Assembly: GCA_947034885.2 (NCBI GenBank)
Contig: OX344757.2
Coordinates: 20,826,001-20,890,000 of the forward strand
DNA from: Thuidium tamariscinum
Taxonomy: Eukaryota > Streptophyta > Bryopsida > Hypnales > Thuidiaceae
Length of the DNA stretch: 64,000 bases
Direction of reading: 5' to 3'
Below the pieces are notes generated by a model, which saw nothing but the letters and a program-made list of their open reading frames with translations, did no database searches and had not been told where the DNA came from. Within the stretch, counting starts at the first letter, position 1, and each line of letters begins with the position of its first letter. Of this stretch, positions 11,699 through 24,054 are shown one piece after another. The translations under genes were made by a program, and so were the position numbers.

Positions 11699-12130
11699 GA
11701 GAGAGATGGAGAGTGATCGATGAGCTGGGCGTGGGCGCGGGCACCGGCTTGAGCTGGATCGATGACATTGATGTATTGATTGCGGCACGTACAAGAGCGC
11801 TACCCCGGCTCCGATCCATCAGGAACCACATCCGATCGACCTTCTGGGTCAGCGGTGGGGGATCATGCACATTGACTCTGGGAACGATATAAGTTGGCCA
11901 GTTGAAAAGTTTTGCAGAAACTTCCATACTTCAGAGAATCTTTTATTTTCGAATTGCTTGCACAAGCCAACATGCTCATCGACCGGAGTAGAAATGCGGA
12001 ACGTTCCAGCCTTCGTCTCTTTCACCGGCATAATGTTTTCCGTGGATTTAGAAATGAAAGCTTCCTGAAATTGCATTGCACAGACTTTGGAATCTACATG
12101 GAATTGTTCTACGGTTGAAACACCCACAAC
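11699..12130. other. GC-richer DNA upstream of the Dof-like gene
   Basis: Base composition stays gene-like up to about 12,125. Two overlapping minus-strand open frames are present (12127-11849, 92 codons; 11927-11670, 85 codons). They are in different frames and I recognise neither. They may be chance frames in the promoter region or the remains of an old coding exon. Confidence 0.3.
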
Positions 12131-13247
12131 CGTCCAAATAAGGAATTCAGCATAGTTGGAGGGCAGTTTTTTCTAAAAATGATATTTTCCTAGTATTAGC
12201 AAGTGAAAATCATGAATATTAAAATAAAAAAAAAGATTTTTCGGGTGTCATATGTAATTTCTATGATTTTTCAAAGTGTTGGCCCCCTAGACCAATAGAT
12301 GCCCTCAAATCTGAACACTACTAAAATCAGCAGTGAGCCAATCAGATTTTGGTATGTGTCCTTAATATGTATCAGTGAATGAGAGTTTAGCATTTGGCAA
12401 ACACATTAACTACAGTCTAGAGATGGTTTAATTTGGATATGTTTAGGATCCAATGCAGATTATATCAACTAAGTTTAAATAACAATTATTTTTTTTATCA
12501 ACTAAGTCAAAAATTTAAAGGAGACATTTAGAACTTTGGTGCAAAAAATGAAAAGTATAAACTTAGTGATATATCCTTATAGTTTAAATTTAACCTTAGA
12601 GCCAAGATAAACATTGACATTGTTGCAAATTTCAAGAAAATACTAATATCAAATGAATTATTCAAAATAATATATATATGGAAAATCATATTTATATAAA
12701 ATGCATTTTCTTAAATAGAAAATCATTAAAGTTTATGAAATAAAATAAATGAAAAAATTACAATAAAAAGAATTTTTTTTGCAATTTACAATGTAGACAA
12801 GTGTAACATAGCAAATTTAAGTTTGTAAAAATTCAATCTATATTTTTGAAATATCATTGTAATTATTTGTACCATAAACACAAAGACTTCTATAAGATGA
12901 TTGCAAAGAACATTTGTATTAATTAATTAACTTTTGAAAGAATCCAATTTTATTTCCAAACCTTTTGCAATATGATTCCATGTAATTTGAGATTCAAAGG
13001 GGTAATTAATACTATGACATTTCACATCTTTTACAAAAACCTTATCTATCCCAATTTCTTATTCTATCTATAAACACATCCATTTTTTTTAAATGTCAAA
13101 AATAATAGTTTACAAAAAAATTAATTTGAAAATTTAGATCTAAGGTCAATTCTGAGGATGATACAAATTACTAAAGAAATTTTCACAAATAGAAAATCTT
13201 TGCATTGTCAATGTGCTTAAAGAAAAAGTCTTTTGTATGAGTGTAGG
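12131..13247. other. AT-rich DNA, no gene seen
   Basis: From 12,700 on this is the start of the right copy of the 2.1-kb direct repeat. Nothing else supportable was found. Confidence 0.45.
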
Positions 13248-14756
13248 AAGTGATTGTAAGGAACACCATTATTTTAACTATTAATAAAATATTGATGCTA
13301 TTGTTTCTAAAGTACCTTAAAATTACAAAGATAATTTGTTAAAAATATAAAATTTTAGCCAATGTATACACCATTAAGAACATTGTACCAAAGAAAATCA
13401 AATCATAAATAAATATTTTTATTTGTTGAATTACAAATTCCAAAATCTCAAGAAAACATGTATTTCAAATTTTCAACATTTCAATTTGTAAAATATAGGA
13501 ATTTTTAAAAAAATAGGATAATAAGAAAAAATTAGCCATTTGTAAAAACTCTTTGGAAATGGTTATTCATCAAAAGAAAATACCAAAATAATATTCTACA
13601 TGTTTCAAAATGCAAGTAAGAAAAATCTCACCTTGTAGACTTGCATACAATATAATGGATCATTGCAACTTGCAAGAAACACCAATCTTATTTCCTGTCA
13701 CAATGAGAACCACTTTTTTGTTGTCTACTATAACTTTTGGAGATTAAGTTCAATGAACGTGAAATTTTTATTGAACATACTTAACTTGAAGTTTATTAGA
13801 TCCCTTATTTTTCAAAAAAATTTAAAAATAATTTTATATTTAAAAATAATTTTTGTTGAACTGTCACAAGGTGTAATTTATGGTTTTCATTACGTTCACA
13901 GGCCTAAATTTAATGATTTGAAGACGAAACTTTCATAGTCTATTTGCATAGGTGTAAAACCTATAAATTCCAAATGAAATCTAAAAATATATTATTTTAT
14001 GTCCTCCACATGAGTACAAATTTTTTCCCGTGGCACGCAATTTTTGAACATTGATGATGGTTCTAAGACTATTCTTTTGGTCAAATCTCATCAGCATCAA
14101 CTTTCTTCAAATGGACAAGTTTTAATTTTCTTTAAAATTGATTTTCCTATTTTTTACAAATTAAAATGTAGAAGTACTAATTTTCATGAGATTTTGCACT
14201 TTTCTGGTTTTCCTACTTAGAGATTTTTTCTATGCTTTTCCTTTTTAGAGTACCTTCTTCTTAAAGGTTTATACATGAAACATATTTTTCACTTTTCTTA
14301 AAACTTGTTTTTCTAATTTTAAAGTACTCCCAAAAAAAAGGTACTATTAAAAACGCTATGTTTTTTGCAAGTTGTTTCTTGCAATGACCCTAATGTTAAT
14401 TCCTTTGATGAATACTTGGTTGCATATTAGTCATTTAGTCTACTAGAAGACTCAAGACTATTTCTTCCAAAATTAATTCATCTCTAAATTTATTTTGGGG
14501 GGGCTTGAATTATTACTACCCCCACCCACCCTCTTTAAATTGGTAATTAATTGTGATCGTGTGATATGCAATTGAAAAATATTTTTATTTAAAGTATTTT
14601 TTTTCAATCAAATTTTTTTTAACTAGTACAATAGTTGTAAATACCTTATTCGTGAAACTTGAGTTTTCAAAGCCATAATTTGGAAATTATGGATATAGAA
14701 CAAATCAACATGCAACAAGAAAATACTAATTGTACAAATGTTTCTAATCATTGCCC
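13248..14756. mobile_element. 731-bp family TIR element, copy D, interrupted by copy E
   Basis: Outer element starting AAGTGATTGTAAGGAACACC and ending TGTTTCTAATCATTGCCC. It is flanked by TAGG (13244-13247) and TAAG (14757-14760), a decayed version of the TAGG duplication of copy C. Removing copy E and one TAAT leaves about 771 bp, colinear with copy C. Confidence 0.6.
13657..14390. mobile_element. 731-bp family TIR element, copy E, nested in D
   Basis: A 734-bp element in opposite orientation to copies A-D, starting GGATCATTGCAA and ending TTGCAATGACCC. It is flanked by the 4-bp repeat TAAT (13653-13656 and 14391-14394). Copy C supplies the unoccupied site: removing E and one TAAT restores a sequence colinear with 8473-8500. 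This shows the true ends and the 4-bp duplication directly. Confidence 0.85.
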
Positions 14757-14960
14757 TAAGACTAGAGATTCCGATTATGCATTTATTAAGATGGAGATGA
14801 TTGAATAAAAGACTTTTAAATTTTAAGCTTGGTCAATTTGTTTTTTGATCATTTGGATTGTTCTACTATTTCTTTTAGATACTATAATCAAAAACTTTAT
14901 TTTTCTCCATTTATTTATATTTTTTGTAAATTAAAAAAATAAAATTCATTGACTTGGACA

Positions 14961-17006
14961 TTTTGGAAATACACTATTAGAGGTTTAAACTAAATCAAAT
15001 AAGTCATATTAGTGAATGTGGAGTAAATAGAACACTTGATTAGTGGATACAACATTTAATAGATATAGCAAAATAGTATACATGGTGAAATTGAGATGTA
15101 CATATGCATTAAATCCAAATCCAAATCCAAATTATCATTCTCTTGAACAAAACCCAGATAACAATCTAGACTAGTTTTATGGCCCAAATCACAAAATCAG
15201 AAAATAGTAGTTGAGACATCCATTCAATGTCATCAAAGTCCATCATTGAAACATATGTGGGTGAATCACTGGATCTTCTTGCATAGAAACAATGATCACA
15301 ATGTATTTGAGTCCTCATATTACCATGCTAGTCATGGTCACAATAACTTACTCCTTTGTTTCAACATCGAATACAAAGTTCTTATTGGCCCTTTGCTAGA
15401 GGAAAAGCCTATGTCACAATGGCCCATGCCATGTCAAATTTCATTCTTGATTGAGCTTATTGTTAATTTTGATTTAAAGCTTAGGGCCCAATGGCCACCC
15501 TATATTTTTTCTAATGCTTTCTATTGTTTTGGGATGATAGGTACAATGAAAAGTCTAGGTTGAAAAGCTTATACTATACGATAGAACTTCCCTACTTCAA
15601 TCTTCTCTAAGTCAATAAAGTGCTATTAGAGAACATTGATGAATGGTCCCAACTTAACAAGATGAACCACATACAAAGATCATAACCCTTCCTTAGACAA
15701 TAACCTCTCTTATCTAATGTGTTTGATTGAATTAAGGAGATTCTACTATATACTATAAGCCATGCATAGACTACCAACAAAGTAAGCTAGATTCTTAAGG
15801 TTCCAAGATTCTAAAAAGAGACATTAGAACTTTAAGGTTTACAATTTTTGGATTTATTTCACATCTGAATACGATGTGGTTTTTTGAATAAAAAGAGTAT
15901 TCAAACATTCTCTGAATTTTGTAGTTTTGTAAGACATAGTGCATTTAGATCAAGACTTGGATTTTTAATATCATCAAAGTATTTTGATGATTTTTTTGTG
16001 CATAGAGATGAATTTTTGTATAACTTTCAATGGTATAGAATATACTCTATGGACACAAGTTTTTATAAAATTATCAATGATATAGTTTTTTAATTTTTAA
16101 ATGTATTCACTATCATCAAAATATTCTTTTAAGTATCTTAAAATTATAAAGGAAAATGTGTAAGGATATTCTTCAACATATTTTAAACAATTTGGATTCT
16201 AGTAAACCAAATTATATAATAGTCCAAAAGAAAATTTTAATTTATAATTTGATAAAGAAATAATTAAACCCATAAAAGTAGGCTACTAAAATTAGAAATA
16301 AAAATTCTACTTTTGAAGTTTATAACCATTTCTTGATATAGCCATTTCTTGATATTTGCAAAAATTTATGTCTATCATCTAAAGAAAAGGCTTTAGTTTT
16401 TTCATTTTTTTTCATGAATTTGTTTTAGCTTCTTTAAATTTTATACATGTATATTTTTATGAATTGTATAAGAGATATTCCTTCCATCAAGATTTAATTC
16501 TAGTTCAATTAAAGATGCAAAAAATTTGTGTTTTTATTTTCTATTTCACTTTAATTTTATTAGAATTTTCAATTGAAATTTTTTAAGGAAGCGATATATA
16601 AGAATTTAAGTAATAAAAGAGCTCAATGGTAAAGTTGATTCATCAAGACTTCCTAGTATGTAAATGATTCCTTTCTAGAAGAATTTCATAGAAGGTAATT
16701 AATTTTGATCCTCCTAAGAATAGTGTAAAGTCAATATATATATATATATACATATATATATGTTAGCACTTAGAATTTGTTGACTATATAGAAGTTATAT
16801 TAATTTTTTTGAAATTTTTCAAGTTATAGAAGATGATTCCATAGGAAATCAACTATGTTTACTAGCATAATTGGGTAATTTTTAGAACTTATCCTTGGAA
16901 GGAGTGGTAAAACCCCACTAAAAATTAGAATAGTTTTTTTTAACATAAGTAAACGCCCAACTAAGTCTTAAAACATGATGGCTAAAACTAATGGCAATAA
17001 TGAATT
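14961..17006. other. AT-rich DNA, no gene seen
   Basis: About 2 kb. It has a short perfect-period CCAAAT run at 15115-15131 and a TA microsatellite at about 16734-16762. The open frames here (for example 15246-15563) have AT-driven composition and no recognisable motif. Confidence 0.45.
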
Positions 17007-17010
17007 TTAA

Positions 17011-17935
17011 CCCCTAAAGGACCAATATGCCTTTTTTGGCAACATAGCGATTTTGGGCAGGTACGTGTGGCTAGATATTTCTATATTTTGGAACCAAACT
17101 TTAATAGAAGGTGTGGACAAGGAGTATCTTCAAAGCCCAACAATTTTCATGACTTTTGACTACATGGTTAAAAAGTTATTGCATAAAATGTTGTTTGTTT
17201 CTCAACTCGGGTAGTTCGGGCAGATTAGAAAAAATCAGTTTTTTAGAAATAAAAATTTGAAATTGGTTTTATAGATTTATATATACATGGAAAGCTTTAA
17301 ATCATTCCATTTGGATTGATGAGTCAAAAGTTATGAAGAATTTTAGTTTGCGGGTAGTTATGGATTCTCTTCTCTTAAATAAACTTTGAAGTCTTTTATT
17401 TTACTCAATTTTCAATATTTTTGAAAAAAATTAAAAACATTGGGTGTAGGTTGTTTATTACAACATTTGAACCATTGGGATTGGCATTTTTCAATTCAAT
17501 AAATAAATTGTTACCATTTTTGTATTTTGAATCGTTCTCCACTTCTTTCTACTTACTATTTTTTTTGTACATGTTGTACAATTCCAAATGATATGAAAAT
17601 TTTCAAGCATGTATCCAACTTGAATTGGAGAATTAATGCAAAGAGTTTCAACCATTTTGGACATTTTTTCATACAAATGTGGCCTTCTGAAGTGCAGATG
17701 CCCAAATTTTCGCAGTGGAAAAAAAATGACTTTTGTAACTTCAAACACTAATATCTTGCAATCTACATGGTGAAAATTTCTGAAATTTTTTCTACATCTT
17801 TCCAAACTATTGAACTAAAAGATCCAACGGTTACATATGTCAAAAAATGTTTTTTTTTCTGAAATTTGGTAGCTGTCCTAAAAATGACAGTTTTGGAGCA
17901 GTTTTGGTGGAAACATAGTTGTGATCCTTTAGGGG
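17011..17935. mobile_element. TTAA-flanked TIR element, copy i
   Basis: A 925-bp element with ends CCCCTAAAGGA and TCCTTTAGGGG, flanked by TTAA on both sides (17007-17010 and 17936-17939). Landmarks inside: TGGCAACATAGCGATTTTGGGCAG near the left end and AAAATGACAGTTTTGGAGC near the right. No coding capacity. A TTAA target points to piggyBac-like or Sola3-like transposases; this is inference. Confidence 0.75.
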
Positions 17936-17939
17936 TTAA

Positions 17940-18487
17940 TAAAATTTGGAAACATTGGGTGAATTGACTAGTGTACACTAAGAGCTTGAATTATCCAAAT
18001 TGAAGGCAATTTAGAGTCTTTTCTTACTTACTTGAATATTTCAAATAAATCAAACTAGATAAATCCATGAAAAAAAGTAAACTCCAACATTTGGAATTTC
18101 ATTGGTTTTGCGAGCTAAGTAGAGTAGTAGACTTGAAGTTAGCAATTGAAAATTCATTAGACTAATTTTAACCTTTTAAAGCTAATGGCACAATCTATTT
18201 GGCATTTGAAACATTTCTTCAAAGGATAGAATGTTTATAGAAGTAGATTAGAATTTGATGTACACAATAGTTCATTAGATTTTTTCTTAGGTAGTTTTAG
18301 GTACCTCGATAAAGGGAGCTTAAAAACAAGTATAAGGTGGTGAAACTTCTTAAAATAATTTTCAATATATTTTCTTAGAAACACAAGTGGAATTGACATT
18401 TAATCCAAGTCGTTTGACTCATTTTATATATTTTGGAGCATTTTTGACTTAGTTATTAAATTTTTAAGTTGAAAAGGCATATGACTC
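17940..18487. other. AT-rich DNA, no gene seen
   Basis: Spacer between two transposon-like elements; nothing recognisable. Confidence 0.4.
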
Positions 18488-20024
18488 TAAAATGGTGCCC
18501 TAGCTAAAATGTACAATGGGGTACCAATCAAAATGTCGTTTTTGAATTCGCAATGAGAAAATTTCAGTATTGCCAACTTTGAAAGCCTCTCGAGAGCTCA
18601 AAAACTAATATTTTACCACGAAGTTTTTAACATAGCATAATCTTTAAGTTAATTATATGTATGACAAATTTCAAGGCCAAGAGATTCACCAAAAAAAAGT
18701 TATTCAAAATCTACCAACATGGGTAGTGGTGAGAAACATTTCACTACTTTCAACTTTGACACCTTTCTAAGGATTGAGTTTTTTTCTTTTTCCATGAAAT
18801 TTTTGTCACAAAAAAATATCTATGTTCTTAATATGTGTAAAAAGTTTCAAAGTAAAGAAAAAATTTTAAGAAGATTTTTGAAATCTCCCAATAGGTGTAG
18901 TTTTGAGAAAATTTTCACAATTGCCAACTTTGACACCCTCCCAAGGGCTGAAAAATTGGTTTCTTACCATGAATTTGTTATCGTGAAGTCATCTCTATGT
19001 TGATAATATGTGCTCCAAATTTCAAATTCAAATTAATTACCAAAAAAAAGATATACAAAATCTCCCAACATGTGTAGTTGTGAGAAAATTTTCACTATTG
19101 CCGACTTTGACACCCTCCCAAGGGCTGAAAATTTGTCTATTTAACATTAATTTTTTTTGAATTAGATCAAATTTATGTTGATAATATATGTTCTAAATTT
19201 CAAGCTCAAAACACTTACCCAAAAGAAGATATTCAAAATCTCTTAACATGTGTAGTTGTGAGGTTGAGTTTTTACATTTGTGTCAAACTTTGCTCCACAA
19301 AATAATACTATACTAAAGGCTCAAAAACTCCTCCTCACAATTACACATGTTGGGAGATTTTGTATATCTTTTTTTTGGTAATTAATTTGAATTTGAAATT
19401 TGGAGCACATATTAGAGTTATTTGTAAAGTCTAAACCGGTGTTTTCATGGTGTGTTTTTCCTTTGACCGGTAATAACTAAAGCTTGGATTATTCAATGAA
19501 CTTTTTTCCACCTTTCTAAACTAATTGAACCCTTACAAATTCAAAAATCTAATCATTTCAAATGTTTAAGTTATACATTAGAAGATATGGAGGTTGAAAG
19601 TTGACCATGAGTTTCATGTCCAGTTTTTGTTGTATGAAAAACAATGTGAAATATCGTTCATAAAAATAGTAATAAATTTACATTTGAATTTGTAAATTTG
19701 ATCTTTAACCTTTCTAAAGCTACAAGAACTTTTACTAATCTATTTTGTGATCTTAGGAATTTTTTTGAGAAAACAAAGCATGAAACTTTAAGCATACATA
19801 TAATTAACTTAAAGATTATGTTGTGTTAAAAATTTCGTGGTAAAATACCAATTTTTGAGCTCTCAGGAGGCTTTCAAAGTTGGAAGTACTGAAATTTTTC
19901 TCACTGCGAATTCAAAAACGACATTTTGATTGGTACCCCACTGTACACTATCATTATACTACTAAAGGCTATGAAAAAATAACATGTACAAACGTTGTAC
20001 ATTTAAGATAGGGCACCATTTTAA
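18488..20024. mobile_element. Fold-back element with long inverted arms
   Basis: Left end TAAAATGGTGCCCTA and right end TAGGGCACCATTTTA are inverted copies. The arms continue inward: GGTACCAATCAAAATGTCG at about 18520 against CGACATTTTGATTGGTACC at about 19920, and the CATAATCTTTAAGTTAATTATATG region at about 18635 against its inverse at about 19795. The middle, around 19300, folds again (CTCCCAACATGTGTAGTTGTGAG and its inverse). Whole length is about 1.54 kb. Superfamily unknown. Confidence 0.7.
18553..19260 (+). repeat. ~176-bp tandem repeat, four units
   Basis: GAGAAA marks unit starts at 18555, 18731, 18905 and 19082, so periods are 176, 174 and 177 bases. Units share TTGCCAACTTTGACACCCTCC and CCAAGGGCTGAAAAAT in the better-preserved copies. 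The array sits inside the left arm of the fold-back element; only its outer unit is mirrored in the right arm. Confidence 0.75.
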
Positions 20025-21400
20025 TGCATGCTCTATTTTAGGACTTCTTACCTTAGCCTTGTTTACTTGCTCATGTTTGAAGTGATTTACTTACATTTGT
20101 AAGTTTTTTAAGGATTTTGAGTCATTGTTTACTAACAATTTCAAACTCAGATTTTTATATGGGATTTCACAATTTTTATTGTTAAAAATCAACTTGAAGC
20201 CTAAATGTTTGAAATATGTCGTCCTAAGTGGTAAAAATTGGTGTCAATTGGAGAATTTTGGTTGGATTCAATTTTCAAAGTTCATTATTAACTAGTCCTT
20301 TTGAAACTCTTATCTTTGGTGCTAATTCGCTATATGACAAAGCTATTGCCTCTTATTAATTGTTTTGTATCTTGGAATATGAGTTTTATCTTTTTGTACA
20401 ATAAAAGATATCTTTTTTTATTGACTTTCATAAGTATTTTCATTGTTTTTTTCTTTTTATTTGTGAGATTTTTCTTAAAAAGGGAATCTAAAAATTAGTA
20501 GTTGTTTTGGCTAAAAACTAGTGTAGTTCAAGGCCTAGATGTCCTAGCTAGTTAGCAAAAAATAGTTATGATGATGCTTGGCCTAATAAATTAGCTAAAA
20601 TCAATTTTGTCAAAATTTGTGCCCAACCAATAACCAAAATCATTTAAGTCAAGGTGGTCATATAGACGAGTTGATAGGTAGATTTTCTAAAAGCTAGCAA
20701 ATAGATACCAAGGTTGAGAAGTTAATTACTTGATTGGGTTTATTTTGGGGTTGCCAACTTGCCATCCATACGACTATACTTGGATGTTGGTTTTTCCACT
20801 TCTAAAGTCTTAGGGGGCAAGGAAGCAAGAACTACCTACAAAGGTTGATTTTTTAAGCTTCAAAAGACTAAGAAGGTGAAGGAAGCCAAATCTGCTCATA
20901 GCACTTTGATTTTGAAGTTTTGAAAGACTAATTAAGAAGGTTAATAAAGCCAAATTTGCCAACAGAAGTTGATTTTTAAGGTTTCAAAAGACCACAAAGG
21001 TGAAGAAAGTCAAATCATATGCCTATAGGCATATAACCAATTTATATTTGATTCTTTAAGTTTTGAAAGATTAAGAGGTTGATGGGGAAGCCTAAAGAAG
21101 CCAAACCCGTGTCAAATGACATATTCAAAAGTCTAGATCATCAAAATGAAGGTTAGCTAAGCCAAACATTTGGTTTATAGATCATTCAAGTGAAAACCAT
21201 TTTTTCGGCTAATAGTCTAGTAACAAAATCTAAAGCATTCAAGCTTTGTTCTATTCTTCAACACTACATATATACAATTAGATTGGTTTGAAATGAAACT
21301 AAACTTTATAGCTTAGATTTTCAAAGTTATACATTCTAATTTCAATTTAGAGTTCAAAAGTGAAGGAAGACCACCTATTCAAGAATAGTTGACTCCACTA
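20025..21400. other. AT-rich DNA, no gene seen
   Basis: A loose, diverged recurrence of a unit around AGACTAAGAAGGTGAAGGAAGCCAAA / GATTTTTAAGGTTTCAAAAGAC is visible at about 20800-21100 (roughly 70-85 bases apart). No coding frame is supported. Confidence 0.4.
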
Positions 21401-21404
21401 ATTA

Positions 21405-23422
21405 CCCCCTAAAGCCTTGAATTGTTTTTTGGCAACATAGCAATTTTGGGTAGCTCATTATGAATGAAGTTTGTTTGTTTTTTCTTTGAAATTTTAACAA
21501 AACATTTTCCTAAGGAGTAGCTTTAACTTGTTATGCCCAACGATTTTCATAACTTTTTACTACATGGCTAAAAAGTTATAGCATGATATGTTGTTTTCTT
21601 TATTCAATAAGCAGCTCAAGCACAAGTCTAAAAAAAATTATTTAAAAATTATTTTCTTAAGAAATTAAAACTTGAAATGGACTTAGAAAGCTTTGAATCA
21701 TTCCATTTTGATTAATGAGATGAAATTTATGAGGATTTTTAGTTTGGGCCTTTGGGGTAGTAGGTGTGTATTTATAGAATTTTTGCTCTCCAAAAAAAAT
21801 TGAAATCCTTTATCTAATTCAATTTTTAATATTTTGGAAATTAAAATTAAAATATTGAAGGAAGAATGTTTTTTACAATACTACAACCATTGAAATTGGA
21901 ATTTTTTATTTCCATAAATAAATTGTTTACAATTTAGTATTTTGAATTATTTTCTACTTTTGTCTACTTACTATTTTTTTCCTATATGTTGTACAATTGA
22001 AAATTATTAAAAAAAAATTTAGCATGTAGCCAATTTGAATTGAAGGATGAATTCAAAGGGCACTACGTACAAGGGAAAGGGGTGTTTTAAATATAGTCCT
22101 AGTAGTATAGTCTTTTAAGTAATGACTTTTAAGTATAGTTTCTAGTAAAAAAAATTGAAAAGGCGGTATTCTTAGTAAATTTTTACTAAAAATCGTACTT
22201 AACTCCTAAATACCCAAGCCTTTTCAAGTGTGTTTTGACTATGGAAAAAGTGCATTGGCCGGCTTGTAGTCATCTCTAATAAAGCAAGTTGATTTTTTTT
22301 CAAAATCTAACCATACAGATGTTTAAAGAATTTGTTTTTTAATAAGTACTCAAATTTTGAGTGCAAAATTGTATAGGAGTTGTGACATTATAAAGAGAGA
22401 AGAGTACATTTTTTATATTTAGTATGTTGCCTTTATCCACAATGTTTCTCAAATTTGCATATAAATTTTTTTGGAAATTGGAGGTAACATAAACAACTAC
22501 ATAGAGTGTTAGCACACTAAAATGCACTTCTAAAAAACTTGATTTCACATAAAAAGCTATTAAACTCATTACACAATCTACCTTGCAATTGTTGAAATGC
22601 AATTATTTTTTATAAGTAGAAATTGCAAATAGCTCCAAATCAATAGTTGTATGTTAAAATTTTCAATGGTGAATATCATAAAAACACTTTCCACTTTCCA
22701 TGGAACCATTCTTGAAGAAAATGGATATATACAATTTCTTAAATCTCAAATCAAGTGAAATTGCTAAACGCTAGGAAATGAAGAAAAATTGGTAAGCTTT
22801 ATTCTTCACTTTTGGTACATGTATGTATTTGAAGACCTCTCAATAATCAAATATCTATTTCTTTTAGTGAAAAATGAAATTTTTCAACAGTTAACCCTTA
22901 AAATTGCCTGAATTTTTTTTTAAATGGTCAAAGCAATTTAACTGCCCGCTTAAAAATGGGCCTAAAATTTCAAATCAACCATATATGGTTGACTGGGTAA
23001 TTAGGGGTTAAAGGTCATTACTTAAAAGACTATACTACTAGGACTATACAAAAAACATCCCTTTCTCTTGTAGTGGGGTAACCACCATTTTGAACATTCT
23101 TTCATACAAATGTGACCTTGTAAAGTGCAGCTTCTAGGTTTCCACAAGGATGAAAAAAGGATTTTTGTCAATTCAAATATTAATATCTTGCAATCTACAC
23201 TATGGAAAATTTTGAAGATTGACTTGGAATTTAAAAATTTAATCCAAACCATTAGAAAATTTAAGAAAAAAACTTTGAAAATAGAATCCATTATATAATT
23301 TTAGAATTTTTAGAATTTTCCAAAAAATTCAAAATCTTCCAAAATCCTAAACCAGCATTCATAGTAAGCTATCCAAAATTGCTATGCATGTTGTCAAACA
23401 ACATTGTTTGGTCTTTTAGGGA
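21405..23422. mobile_element. TTAA-family element, copy ii, split by a CACTA element
   Basis: Ends CCCCCTAAAGCC and TCTTTTAGGGA. The flanks are ATTA on the left and TTAA on the right, so one side has decayed. The interior is colinear with copy i (TGGCAACATAGCAATTTTGGG; the region around 17,630 matches 22,045 joined to 23,079). Without the inserted CACTA element and one GGG it would be about 1,000 bp. Confidence 0.7.
22061..23075. mobile_element. Non-autonomous CACTA element
   Basis: A 1,015-bp element with CACTAC ends and TIRs that match for about 60 bp (shared core TATAGTCCTAGTAGTATAGT followed by CTTTTAAGTAATGAC). It is flanked by the 3-bp direct repeat GGG (22058-22060 and 23076-23078), as expected for CACTA (En/Spm) transposons. 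It interrupts TTAA copy ii. No transposase frame is seen. Confidence 0.85.
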
Positions 23423-23426
23423 TTAA

Positions 23427-24050
23427 ATCAACAACTGATGATAACTCTTAACTACCTTTTGTGTTGATGTTTCACAATTTGTTTCTACGGTTGTCTAGAG
23501 ACTCAATGATTCATTATGCAACGATCCAATTCACCCTATTTCCAACAAGCCATTGGTGTTTTTTGTAGTTGAAATGCATCACAATGTGTTTTTCTTGGCT
23601 TGAATTCCATTCCATTTGTGTGCATTTTTTAGTTGGAACTAATTAGCATTTGGAATCATTTCAACATTGACCTCTGTATTGTTTGCCTCAAATTTTGAAG
23701 GGAAGTAATGAGCTTCTTCTACCCATAACTTTGGTTGGTGTCACTCCAATTGTGTTTATCTTTGAACAATATTGTTTGTCACATCCAAGATTTTCATAAA
23801 AGAATCTTGGATGTCATGTAAATGCAATGTATGTGTGTATATGCTAGTTGACAATGTTGTTTGATCTATATGTAGAGAAAATAATGATTTATTTGGTTAA
23901 TTTTGAGTTGACTAGTTGTTTGTCAAAATTTATCTTAAAGCCAATCCTTATGTTTATTTTGTCTTTGCTTCAACATCTAAAAGTTTTGTTAGTGTTTCTT
24001 TGTTTGCTTACAACATTCTAAATATCACAAAAAAGTTGCTCTATTTTATA
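23427..24050. other. AT-rich DNA, no gene seen
   Basis: A short inverted pair, CCAAGATTTTCATAAAAGAATCTTGG, lies at about 23788-23813. Nothing else was recognised. Confidence 0.4.
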
Positions 24051-24054
24051 GTAA

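Larger units (their letters stand above)
12700..14960 (+). repeat. Right copy of the diverged ~2.1-kb direct repeat
   Basis: Partner of 6830-8960 on the other side of the Dof-like gene. It carries copy D of the 731-bp family at the same relative place as copy C, and copy E inserted within D. It lacks copy B. Confidence 0.65.

Noticed and set aside
11849-12127. 92-codon minus frame upstream of the Dof-like gene
   Set aside because: Not recognised; it overlaps the likely promoter and is broken by another frame. Kept only as a note in the regional entry.
15246-15563. 105-codon open frame on the plus strand
   Set aside because: No recognisable motif and AT-driven residue content; it lies in transposon-rich DNA without splice or promoter context.
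16734-16762. TA-rich simple repeat
   Set aside because: An ordinary microsatellite with no associated feature; the same holds for about 53,152-53,172.
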